Source of the DNA: JACDAE01 sp963744875
Lineage (GTDB): Bacteria; Chloroflexota; Ktedonobacteria; Ktedonobacterales; Ktedonobacteraceae
Assembly (NCBI GenBank): GCA_963744875.1
Contig: CAVUVQ010000013.1
Span: forward strand, 424,701 to 488,700
Direction of reading: 5' to 3'
Length of the DNA: 64,000 nucleotides
Each line of letters starts with the position of its first letter. Positions within the stretch are counted from its first letter, which is position 1. A program made the translations under genes and the position numbers. This document shows positions 34,408 through 41,948 of this stretch, piece by piece. The notes beneath the pieces are model-generated. The model saw nothing but the letters and a program-made list of their open reading frames with translations, was not told the DNA's origin and ran no database searches.

Positions 34408-35391
34408 TTAAATTCCATCTTCTTTCCTTCTCTTACCTCTTTTTTGCTTCAACTGCATGAAAGAAAGTGGAGAGTATGAATTGTGATCCTTACGAGCCTC
34501 AGTACTTCCAAAATCCTCTAAGTATATTTTTGTTATCTGTATACTAGAATGCCCTAACTCACGAGAAAGTTTGAACAAATCTCCTCCATTTTCCATATAC
34601 ATTTTAGAATGAGTATGACGAAAAACATGTGGAGTAAGCTTAATGTGAGAAAGACCTGCTTTACGCTGAATACGCCTAATGACAGATGCAATTCCTGCAT
34701 TAGTCATAGCACCATTAACACCAACAAGAAGCGCCTTCACGTCCTCATTTTTCACATGACGATGCTTCTGTACATATTTCCAAAGCAACTTAGACATATC
34801 TGGATGAATACCTATTTCGCGATCCTTTCGCCCTTTCCCTGTAACCTTAATATATCCATCATGAATATCATCCAGCGTTAAACCTGCTATTTCAGCAAGC
34901 CTGACACCCGTATCTAGCAAAAGAAGCAAAATCACGTAATCGCGAAAACCAAAATCAGTAGACGTATCACAAGCCGCAACCATTTTCTCTATATGCTCAT
35001 CAGTGAAGGCAGGAGTGATTTTTTTAGGTGCTTTCGGGAACTTTAAACGGCTAGCAGGATTAGCATTTATAAGTTCTTCCTGATAACACCAACTAAAAAA
35101 CGCTTTCCATATACGTATATAACCCTTAACCGTCGAGATAGACAAAATGCCATCTTCCCGCTCAGGTCTCCGCCCATTGCTCGCAACCGGCACCGTCAAT
35201 AGATGCTGCACACATTGACGAAGATGTTTTATATCTACTTGCTCTATCTCAGTGATAGAACAAAGATCATGCAGGAGACGGACCAACATCTCTAAACGCT
35301 GAGTATACGAAGGTAACGTAAGATCACCTAGGCGGTTATCAACATCCATGAGATAATGTGTTAACACACCGTCTTTTCCTTCAAACTTCAT
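34408..35391 (-). CDS. tyrosine recombinase/integrase
   Basis: 327 residues from ATG 35391 (GGAGGTGTTTT upstream). N-terminal SAM-like core-binding domain (~1-130, ending YIRIWKAFFSWCYQEELINANPASRLKFPK). The catalytic domain has Arg in TGVRLAEIAGL, Lys in VTGKGRKDRE, the HxxR box HVFRHTHS, LGHSSIQIT and nucleophile Tyr in KIYLEDF. Site-specific recombination between the att repeats is its expected role. The gene end lies about 150 bp from attL, the usual integrase-att arrangement. No excisionase is certain, though the HTH protein near attR is a candidate. Confidence 0.93.
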   Translation of the reverse strand: MKFEGKDGVLTHYLMDVDNRLGDLTLPSYTQRLEMLVRLLHDLCSITEIEQVDIKHLRQCVQHLLTVPVASNGRRPEREDGILSISTVKGYIRIWKAFFSWCYQEELINANPASRLKFPKAPKKITPAFTDEHIEKMVAACDTSTDFGFRDYVILLLLLDTGVRLAEIAGLTLDDIHDGYIKVTGKGRKDREIGIHPDMSKLLWKYVQKHRHVKNEDVKALLVGVNGAMTNAGIASVIRRIQRKAGLSHIKLTPHVFRHTHSKMYMENGGDLFKLSRELGHSSIQITKIYLEDFGSTEARKDHNSYSPLSFMQLKQKRGKRRKEDGI

Positions 35392-35499
35392 AAAACACCT
35401 CCTTCTAAACAAGAAGCCCTAAGAATATGTAACTTTCTTTTGATCTAGACGTGAACTCATTAAGAAGTTTTTTCTTTTGAAAAACGAGGGAAGAGAAGC

Positions 35500-35685
35500 A
35501 TGCAAAGATTTCCCCTATTCTCTCCACAAGAACGATTGCTTTTTTTGCACAAGCAAAGCGAGTATTTGTTTGAGCAACGAATGCACCTTCTCGAGAGACA
35601 ACAACAGCTTGAAGAAGAGAAAAACCGCATTTTAGCCCGTCAAGCAGAACTGACAAAAAAGGCACAAAACCTCTTATCTCACTAG
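35500..35685 (+). CDS. small coiled-coil protein (61 aa)
   Basis: Starts at ATG 35500 with GAGGGAAGAG upstream. SEYLFEQRMHLLERQQQLEEEKNRILARQAELTKKAQNLL is a strong heptad coiled coil. Transcribed opposite to the integrase. On the other strand a 102-codon frame (35405-35713) opens behind the same leader (GGAGGTGTTTT-ATG) that precedes the integrase, but its composition looks like a shadow. Function unknown; an oligomerising regulator is possible. Confidence 0.55.
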   Translation: MQRFPLFSPQERLLFLHKQSEYLFEQRMHLLERQQQLEEEKNRILARQAELTKKAQNLLSH

Positions 35686-35816
35686 ACCCCACTATGTAAC
35701 ACTTCAGGCTCATAAAACACCTCCAACTTTCTTACTTGTGTGACTTATCCTTATAAGGGTCAAGTAAAGACCCGAACGGGCGCACGCCTGGGAACCCTTG
35801 CCCAGGCCACGCCGAC

Positions 35817-37124
35817 TTATGCAATATCCAGATCAGATGAACCGTCAGTACCCGAGCTGGCCCGTTGCGGAACATCACCCACAGGACGACGATAGAGCTT
35901 GACCAGTTTCTTCTGCACATCACGGGCAAAATCTTTTTGTTTCTCCTCCAGCAGACTCGGAACGTTTTTTGCCAGCCAATGCAGAAAGACCGAGAAATCA
36001 GTATCCGGGTCAGCCAGATCACCACCGACCCAGGCCGAAAGCGAGGAGCCATAACCAATAATGGCTTCAAGTGCTTTCTCGACATTGTGCTGCTCGTGCG
36101 CCTGGCGGATGATCTTTCCGAAGTGTTCCGGTGTCTTATTGCGCGACTGATAGGCCACTTGCAAGGCTTCCCATACAGGATGAGTGGGCCAGCGTGCGCG
36201 GTTCTTGTCTGAAGAGGGTAGCACGCAGCGAAGCCAGCCATCAGGAAGACCATCATCACCACCGCCAACATGTCCGACCGCATACGCCCACAGGAGCGGT
36301 AAATGCTGCTCGATATCGTAGGCGCTTTCTATCCCGTGTAAATCCTCACCCTGTTTGATTTCATGGAGAGCCTCGCGCTTGAACTTGGCTTCAACCCGAA
36401 TGACCTGCGGCGAGTCTTCTTCGTTCCAGTCATGCAGTTCCCAAATGGGCACAAACCACGTTTTGCCAGAGGTACGCATCTCTCGCGTTTTATCGTAGAT
36501 GGTCACATGCACTGGACTCGATTTCACGGAGAAGTCAAAACCTGTATCATGCAGACCAGAGGAAAAACCGTCTGCTTTCATTTCTAGGAGTTGTTCCCCT
36601 TCGCTATGATCCCGACGCTTGCGAGAGCGGGAAACAAAGTTCAGCTTTTTATTCATCTGCTCAAAGTCTGCCCATCCTGCGACATCCGCGCACAGATCGA
36701 TGTTTGAGGCTTGCAGATAGAGCATGGAATGATCGAAGACGTTGTACAGCAATTCGTCAACCTGGACGATCGCATCCGTGAGCGTCGGACACGACCAGAG
36801 GAAGCGACTGTTTAACCGCACACTGGCAATCCCGTTCCACTTGCCACGGGAAATGTAGAGCGTGATATCATCCGTTTTCAGCATCCATTGCCATTGACCA
36901 CGACCCGCCCCGTTGGCTTGCATATGTAAGGTGGCATTGCGAAATGGTGGTAAAGGCGTCGGATAGGGTTCATGTTCCGCTTGTGCAAGCTTCTTCCATT
37001 CATCCAACTGAGACGCGAAGGACTCAGGCAGATCACGCTTGACAGGCAGACCAGAAGCATCTTGATAATGGGCATTGATCACAAAGGTATCCACCCCGTG
37101 ATTGACCACCTGTATTTTAACCAT
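35817..37124 (-). CDS. rolling-circle-type replication initiation protein
   Basis: 435 residues from ATG 37124 (GGAGAAAGGAATAGC upstream); the longer open frame to 37637 lacks support. The central part has the replication initiation factor pattern: SNIDLCADVAGW, then VHVTIYDKTREMRTSGKTW, then QVIRVEAKFKREALHEI. These correspond to the acidic metal site, the YDK segment and the RxE motif of the Rep_trans/phage Rep group. Such proteins nick a plus-origin and join a tyrosine to the DNA. The ~150-residue helical C-terminus is not recognised. It suggests the element can replicate as a circle. Confidence 0.75.
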   Translation of the reverse strand: MVKIQVVNHGVDTFVINAHYQDASGLPVKRDLPESFASQLDEWKKLAQAEHEPYPTPLPPFRNATLHMQANGAGRGQWQWMLKTDDITLYISRGKWNGIASVRLNSRFLWSCPTLTDAIVQVDELLYNVFDHSMLYLQASNIDLCADVAGWADFEQMNKKLNFVSRSRKRRDHSEGEQLLEMKADGFSSGLHDTGFDFSVKSSPVHVTIYDKTREMRTSGKTWFVPIWELHDWNEEDSPQVIRVEAKFKREALHEIKQGEDLHGIESAYDIEQHLPLLWAYAVGHVGGGDDGLPDGWLRCVLPSSDKNRARWPTHPVWEALQVAYQSRNKTPEHFGKIIRQAHEQHNVEKALEAIIGYGSSLSAWVGGDLADPDTDFSVFLHWLAKNVPSLLEEKQKDFARDVQKKLVKLYRRPVGDVPQRASSGTDGSSDLDIA

Positions 37125-37226
37125 GCTATTCCTTTCTCCGAGAGACACAACACACGATAAAAACAAGGATAAAGTGAGGCGAGAAGCCAGAGCAGGGACA
37201 CAACACAACGGGGACATGTATTTAAA

Positions 37227-37254
37227 GGGGTGCGGTATACTTGTCTCGCACCCC
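37227..37254. other. hairpin upstream of rep, candidate nick site or regulatory element
   Basis: GGGGTGCG and CGCACCCC form a perfect 8-bp stem around a 12-nt loop, about 100 bp upstream of rep. Stem-loops of this kind mark double-strand origins of rolling-circle replicons, but could also control rep transcription. Confidence 0.45.
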
Positions 37255-37482
37255 AGGGTACCTATGGAAAGAGGTTTTTTTAGGGAGAGAGAGGCTAGCG
37301 CCAGGGTGAGCATGGTACAGTCAGCTTGCATCTCCACCTTGACTCTCTTCAGTACGACATGATCGACAAGGGCGGCTCCGGCATAATGCAGACCAGACCA
37401 CGAGAGCCGCCCTTGTTCGCTCAAGTCTACTTTCGAGGTCAAGGTAGTATGCACCCTTCGGGACGCTGTTAAGGAACAGTGT

Positions 37483-38238
37483 TTATAAGGGACGGAAGGG
37501 GTACGAGACAAGGGACTCTCCAACAACAGCAGACCTGGAAGGAGTGAGCAGTTGGAAGAGATGAGGGACGTTGGGCACTGGCAGCAAAAGAGGGACGTAC
37601 TTACCATATGCTGGCGTGCTGGCGTGCTGGCGTGCAAATCGCTGAGACGGTTCTTTTGAAGAGTATGGTGTGTGAATGATCACATGAGTCCCGATGTTTT
37701 TGAAGGATATTGGTGTGTTGTTTTGCTCGACAATATCACTTTTCACCCATAAATTCTTGTTATAGATAAATGCACTTGATAGAGCCAAAACCCTTGTAGG
37801 AATGGCTAGTAGACGCACTGAGAGCCAAATATGAGGATCCATACGACGAGATGACCAATCATACACCCGACCGATGGAAGGGCACTTCTCATCAATGGGC
37901 CTTGAAGCCGCCTGTAGAGCCAGTTCATAAAGCGCATGGCACATGGCGCTAAAAGAGAAAGATAAGTCAATGGTTATGTGTGTATAAGATGCATTAAGGG
38001 TATTTAGGGATGATATCCGTAAATTCTCCAGGGTATCACCTGTCACGAAATGATCAAAAATATCACCTGGGATGTGTGGCGTGTGGCGTGTGGCGTCAAC
38101 CAGAGAACAGAGAACCAGAGAACCAGAGAAAGAAGGGTACAGGCGTGGCGTGTGGCGTGTAGCGTGCAAGGCAGAAGGAATAGGAAAACTGTCCCCACTC
38201 ATCAGAGCAGGGACGTTGAGGCGTGTTACATATACCAT
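37483..38238 (-). CDS. possible hypothetical protein (251 aa) in the element
   Basis: An open frame of 251 codons. Its ATG overlaps the stop of the upstream 153-residue gene (TAATG) and has GAGGTG eight bases upstream, so coupling is plausible. Against it, the N-terminal 60 residues are encoded by tandem repeats (ATRHTP occurs twice) and the C-terminal part by the TGCTGGCG repeats, and composition is Ser/Pro/His-rich. No domain recognised. It could be a real fast-evolving gene or an open frame across origin repeats. Confidence 0.35.
   Translation of the reverse strand: MVYVTRLNVPALMSGDSFPIPSALHATRHTPRLYPSFSGSLVLCSLVDATRHTPHIPGDIFDHFVTGDTLENLRISSLNTLNASYTHITIDLSFSFSAMCHALYELALQAASRPIDEKCPSIGRVYDWSSRRMDPHIWLSVRLLAIPTRVLALSSAFIYNKNLWVKSDIVEQNNTPISFKNIGTHVIIHTPYSSKEPSQRFARQHASTPAYGKYVPLLLPVPNVPHLFQLLTPSRSAVVGESLVSYPFRPL
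37609..37632 (+). repeat. three tandem copies of TGCTGGCG
   Basis: Three perfect 8-bp copies followed by a partial TGC, inside the ~1.1-kb region between rep and the upstream hypothetical gene. Iteron-like. Confidence 0.7.
38074..38163 (+). repeat. iteron-like cluster: GTGTGGC heptamers flanking AGAGAACC octamers
   Basis: Three perfect GTGTGGC at 38074-38094, four AGAGAAC(C) units at 38102-38131, then three more heptamers (two degenerate) at 38143-38163. The symmetric arrangement suggests a protein-binding array, such as a replication origin or copy-control region. Confidence 0.7.
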
Positions 38239-38699
38239 TATTCCGTCACCTCAGAGCGAGGAGCGCGAGGACGACGAACACGTTTCAATGGGCCACGCTC
38301 AGGAGTTGGATAGATCGGTGTTTTGCCATCGGCAATCATGCAGAGCACCCAGCCATAGGCAAACCCAACATGATAGGCATAAGAAACCGTGGGCCAGCCC
38401 ATCAGACGATAGAACGCGTTCAGATCAGTGTGATCACTTTCAAGAAGTTCTCCATGCACGAAGTCAACGACTTCCAAGGGTTGAAGCGTTTGACCAGGCG
38501 CAATCGTCAAGCGAAAATGATGCCGACCCGCACGAGCACCAACCAGAAAATGAGGGTCAGACCTGTACCGCTCCGTTTGCGAGACCGTCACCAGATGCAA
38601 GACTTTATAAAAAGGAACCGTGTTGCCAGGGAACGCCCGAAGCGTCGGTTGGGCGACCTGCTGAAAAATGAGCATTGCAAAATCATGAGGAGTAGGCAT
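38238..38699 (-). CDS. element hypothetical protein (153 aa)
   Basis: Starts with AAAGGATG upstream. Contains LVGARAGRHHFRLTIAPGQTLQPLEVVDFVHGELLES and SYAYHVGFAYGWVLCMIADG, and a basic C-terminus (RVRRPRAPRSE). The YxxGFAYGW segment resembles YMLGWLSALALVD in the neighbouring 171-residue protein, so the two may be distantly related. No known domain. Fifteen bp after that gene and overlapping the next frame (TAATG). Confidence 0.65.
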   Translation of the reverse strand: MPTPHDFAMLIFQQVAQPTLRAFPGNTVPFYKVLHLVTVSQTERYRSDPHFLVGARAGRHHFRLTIAPGQTLQPLEVVDFVHGELLESDHTDLNAFYRLMGWPTVSYAYHVGFAYGWVLCMIADGKTPIYPTPERGPLKRVRRPRAPRSEVTE

Positions 38700-38714
38700 A
38701 GAAACACATCCTTT

Positions 38715-39230
38715 CTACATATCCAGAGGAAAGCCATCACCGCCAGCCACACGACCAACGGAACGACGAGCAGCATACCGAGACTCTTCTAACTGGCAAA
38801 GAGGTACAAGCTTAACAAGAAGATCAACGCCCTGTACAGCAAGAACACTATCCACCAGAGCCAGAGCAGAGAGCCAGCCAAGCATATACCCAGTACGCCA
38901 AGCTAAGGGAGACACACCGTACAATTGCTCAACAGCCAATTCGTAAGCATCATAACGACGAGCGACAGCCGCAGCAATCTCACTTTGAACTTCATGCCAC
39001 GTATACAAGCGATGAACAAAGACTTCATTCCCTAACTCATCATCCTGATAGAGACACTCAAAGTAGCCCTCAAAACCGCATTGGCACGCTGGACGAAAAT
39101 CTACATGATCCATAATTGAAGCATCAAAGCGAGCATTCAATAACAATTCAGGAGCATAGGGAACTTCTTCCCAGGCAAGAGAAGAGACAACAGGGAGAGC
39201 ATCCGTTACGCGAACCATGTCTAGAGCCAT
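38715..39230 (-). CDS. element hypothetical protein (171 aa)
   Basis: Starts with AAAGGATACATCA upstream. Mostly helical, acidic. CQCGFEGYFECLYQDDE gives a single Cys pair; WRTGYMLGWLSALALVDSVLAVQGVDLLVKLVPL is hydrophobic but probably not a membrane helix. First gene of the leftward unit 171-153-(251)-rep. Function unknown. Confidence 0.65.
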   Translation of the reverse strand: MALDMVRVTDALPVVSSLAWEEVPYAPELLLNARFDASIMDHVDFRPACQCGFEGYFECLYQDDELGNEVFVHRLYTWHEVQSEIAAAVARRYDAYELAVEQLYGVSPLAWRTGYMLGWLSALALVDSVLAVQGVDLLVKLVPLCQLEESRYAARRSVGRVAGGDGFPLDM

Positions 39231-39270
39231 TGATGTATCCTTTCGTCATCGTACCGCTTGTACTAAAACC

Positions 39271-39352
39271 AATTTCCAATTTCCAATTTCCAAACCACAC
39301 TCAAATTATATTCTATGAAAAACAGATTGTCAATACCCAATTTCCAATTTCC
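39271..39352 (+). repeat. tandem AATTTCC heptamers upstream of the HTH gene
   Basis: Three perfect copies at 39271-39291 and two at 39339-39352, all in the same orientation, between the divergent 171-residue and HTH genes. Likely operators. Confidence 0.75.
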
Positions 39353-39460
39353 AAAAACATTGTTTTCCAAAAACCTATTTACTATTTCCCGTTTTTCAAG
39401 TACAATAAGGTTGGTATATTGTAACCAAAGGGAGAACGAACAAACAGTGAGGAAAAACCC

Positions 39461-40261
39461 ATGAACACGGAATTTTATAATGCAAAAGAAGCTATAGAAA
39501 TATTAAAGCTTCCAACGACCACTTTTTATAGAAAAGTAAAAGAAGGAGAAATACCGCATAAAGGAAAAAGACCTAATATGCAATTTCCCAAAGAAGCCAT
39601 TGACGCTCTAGCAGAAATGGAAACAGAAGAAGAGGAGAAGAATAAGCTTCAATTCAAACTATCAACGTTGGATGATGCATGGAAAAAACAAGAAATCACA
39701 AGACAGCCTTATCCAGACGAAGATGCTGTACCGTTTAAAACAGTTTTATCATGGAGAAAGAAAAACAATGAAATATCGATGCATGTAGAAGAAAAGGGTA
39801 AAATACTTGCATGGACAACGTTTTTACCCTTAGATGAAGATATCATTATTGATATAATACACGATAGATTAAAGGAAAAGGATATTCCTCCGACATCAGT
39901 TAAGAAATGGAGTGATGCACAACTTTCAGTATACATACCTATCATAGAAGTTGTGGCAACTAAAAACACAGAAAAGGATAGAGAGGTTGGCTTCTTTCTA
40001 CTCAGAAATACTGTCAGGTGGGCAATTTCACTAATGCTACAAAACGATATAAAAAGATGGTATGGTGTAGGCACATCACCAGAAGGACAAGCTATCCTAG
40101 AAGCATTAGGATTTAAACTTCTCACCAACTTAGATAATGGGGAGAGAAAAGGCTACATGCTCGAAGCCAAAGCGGAACCAGTAAGACTTATCAGTCATTT
40201 CCTGAGAGCAATGGAAGGAAATAACCAGCTTCCTGAAAGAATTGGAAATCAGAATGGATAA
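39461..40261 (+). CDS. HTH (excisionase/MerR-like) protein with GNAT-like C-terminal domain
   Basis: 266 residues with GAGGAAAAACCC upstream. The N-terminus YNAKEAIEILKLPTTTFYRKVKEGEIPHKGKRPNMQFPKEAIDAL is a winged HTH of the excisionase type. The C-terminal ~170 residues end in RWYGVGTSPEGQAILEALGFKLLTN, which resembles the last strands of a GNAT acetyltransferase. The gene is much more AT-rich and Lys/Ile/Glu-rich than its neighbours, a sign of separate origin. Flanked on both sides by AATTTCC tandem repeats that it may bind. Candidate regulator or directionality factor of the element. Confidence 0.72.
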   Translation: MNTEFYNAKEAIEILKLPTTTFYRKVKEGEIPHKGKRPNMQFPKEAIDALAEMETEEEEKNKLQFKLSTLDDAWKKQEITRQPYPDEDAVPFKTVLSWRKKNNEISMHVEEKGKILAWTTFLPLDEDIIIDIIHDRLKEKDIPPTSVKKWSDAQLSVYIPIIEVVATKNTEKDREVGFFLLRNTVRWAISLMLQNDIKRWYGVGTSPEGQAILEALGFKLLTNLDNGERKGYMLEAKAEPVRLISHFLRAMEGNNQLPERIGNQNG

Positions 40262-40264
40262 ACG

Positions 40265-40292
40265 AATTTCCAATTTCCAATTTCCAATTTCC
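40265..40292 (+). repeat. four tandem AATTTCC heptamers downstream of the HTH gene
   Basis: Four perfect copies starting four bases after the HTH stop codon, same orientation and sequence as those upstream of the gene. Confidence 0.8.
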
Positions 40293-40320
40293 AAATATAC
40301 TATGAAGTCTATACACAAAA

Positions 40321-40360
40321 ATACCCCTACTAGCACCAATAACTAAGCCAGTAGGGGTAT
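40321..40360 (-). terminator. hairpin terminator reading leftward at the element's right end
   Basis: ATACCCCTACT and AGTAGGGGTAT form a perfect 11-bp stem with an 18-nt loop. On the minus strand it is followed by a run of T, so it would stop transcription entering the element from the right. Confidence 0.55.
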
Positions 40361-40443
40361 CAAACAAAAGATATGATACTATAAACTTGAACCCACAAAG
40401 AAGCCCTAAAGCCACTCCACACCTAGAAAAGCGAACACAAAAG

Positions 40444-40495
40444 ATAACATGTTTTTTTATCTAAGGCAAGTAGCGCTACGTGTAAAAAGTAAGCA
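40444..40495 (+). repeat. attR direct repeat
   Basis: 52-bp copy of attL with one mismatch (G at 40482). Marks the right end of the element; the -10 hexamer found at attL is not reproduced here (TATCTT instead of TATACT). Confidence 0.85.
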
Positions 40496-40743
40496 TCGAT
40501 ATATTCAATCTGCCTCGTCCGCAGATCCCTTTTTACTTGCCCTCTCCAGTGGATTATAAGGATTATAATTAATTCATATTTTGATCAAATGCTGTATATC
40601 TATATCTTTTGTATTAAGATGTAAGTAGATCTAATTGATCTGTATGTTGTTATTTTAATCGCACATAAAAGGATGTGCGTGTTTTTATTACAGTTAGTTG
40701 TGCTCGATGAAGCCACCTTATCCAGGGAAGGAGAAGATCTATC

Positions 40744-41797
40744 TTGAAACAAATGCCAACTCAAGGCTCTCGTAAACCATACAGTTTAGCCAACATGCTG
40801 TTTATTACTTTCCTTCTACTAATTGCTGTTGTCATGAACGCTAGCTTACTTTTTACTTCTGTAAGGCAGGCTCACGCTGCAACACTTGCTCCCATGGTAA
40901 CACCACCTGTAGTAACTATTACCAGTCCAACCAATAGTTCAGTCCATCCCTGGAAGGCACCGCTTTCCATCACTGCCTCTGTTACCGATAGTGATCCAAA
41001 TGTCACTATTAGCAAAGTCGAATTTCTATAGTGGTACAACCTTACTTGGTACCTCTATGACTGCTCCCTACAGTATCATCTGGACTACTCCACAGCCGGG
41101 TTCTTGTACATTAACAGCTAAAGCGTATGATAATTATGGTGATGTTGTGACATCAGCGCCAATCACCATCTTTGTCGCTGTTCAAGATCCCGTACCTCCG
41201 ATGGTGACCATTACCAGTCCCACCAATAATACTAGCTATAACGCTCCGGCATCTATAATGATTGCCGCTACGGCCAGTGATGTTATGGGTCCCCTGCGCA
41301 AGGTCGATTTCTATAACGGAAGCATGCTGTTGGGCACCTCCACTTCGGCACCTTATAGTTTTACATGGGCGAATGTTCCGGTGGGTACTTACACATTGAA
41401 AGCTGTAGCGACTGATGCTGGTAGTGGTGTAACAGGTACCTCGGCACCAGTTGTAATTACAGTCCTATCGGGCTCTCCTCCTGGTACATGTAAGGTTAGC
41501 TATCAGCTTTCCAGTCAGTGGTCAGGTGGTTTCCAGGCCAATGTGACCATTGCTAATACGGGGATGACAAAAATCAACGGGTGGGTGCTGAGATTTACAT
41601 TTCCCGGTGATCAGAAAATCACAAATCTGTGGAACGGCAACTACACTCAATCAGGCGAACAGGTGACAATCAGCAATTCAAGCTGGAACGGAACCATTTC
41701 TCCGGGAGGTAGCCTCAGCCTGGGCTTCAACGGGACCTGGACCAGCAATAATACCAACCCGGCATCATTTACCCTCAATGGACAGGTCTGTAACTAG
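40744..41797 (+). pseudogene. secreted Ig-like/CBM2 carbohydrate-binding protein with a frameshift
   Basis: From a TTG start: signal peptide (~residues 20-45), a first Ig-like domain (VTITSPTNSSVHP...), a second (VTITSPTNNTSYNAP...VDFYNGSMLLGTS), and a C-terminal CBM2 cellulose/chitin-binding domain (CKVSYQLSSQWSGGFQANVTIANTG...GWVLRFTFPG...LNGQVC) with paired cysteines and surface Trp. The frame breaks at about 41025, where GAATTTCTATAG has one T too many; with it removed KVEFYSGTTLLGTS continues. No catalytic domain is present, so it would only bind a polysaccharide. The break may be real or a homopolymer error. Confidence 0.85.
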
Positions 41798-41827
41798 TGG
41801 TATCCTGATAAAAGCAACATGTAGAGG

Positions 41828-41863
41828 ACCCTGGATAGCCTATCAAGTCAGGCTATCCAGGGT
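41828..41863. terminator. hairpin terminator after the CBM2 gene
   Basis: ACCCTGGATAGCC and GGCTATCCAGGGT, a perfect 13-bp stem with a 10-nt loop, 31 bp after the stop codon. The following T-run is weak. Confidence 0.65.
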
Positions 41864-41948
41864 TCTGGCATATGAAATCATGTTTTGGAGTATAATATTC
41901 TGTGCGGCCTATATTTGGTAGCCTGTTTATTGGATCCTGGAAGAAGAT

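Larger units (their letters stand above)
34210..40495. mobile_element. integrated element of about 6.3 kb with tyrosine integrase and rolling-circle-type Rep
   Basis: Bounded by 52-bp direct repeats at 34210-34261 and 40444-40495 (51/52 identical). Inside are a tyrosine integrase next to the left end, a replication initiator, iteron-like repeats, three hypothetical genes in one direction with Rep, a small coiled-coil gene, and an AT-rich HTH gene near the right end. No transfer (relaxase/FtsK), phage structural or resistance genes were found. It is best described as an integrated plasmid-like or mobilisable element. Excision would leave one att copy. Confidence 0.85.

Noticed and set aside
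35405..35713. 102-codon minus-strand gene between integrase and rep
   Set aside because: Good leader sequence but shadow-like composition, and the opposite strand encodes a convincing coiled coil. Kept only as a finding.
37125..37637. Longer N-terminus for the replication initiator, starting at 37637
   Set aside because: The extra ~170 residues cover repeats and a hairpin and lack a Shine-Dalgarno; GGAGAAAGG precedes ATG 37124.
38062..38170. CRISPR array
   Set aside because: Units are 7-8 bp and contiguous, with no spacers.
34210..40495. Prophage
   Set aside because: No capsid, terminase, tail or lysis genes; the gene set is integrase plus Rep.
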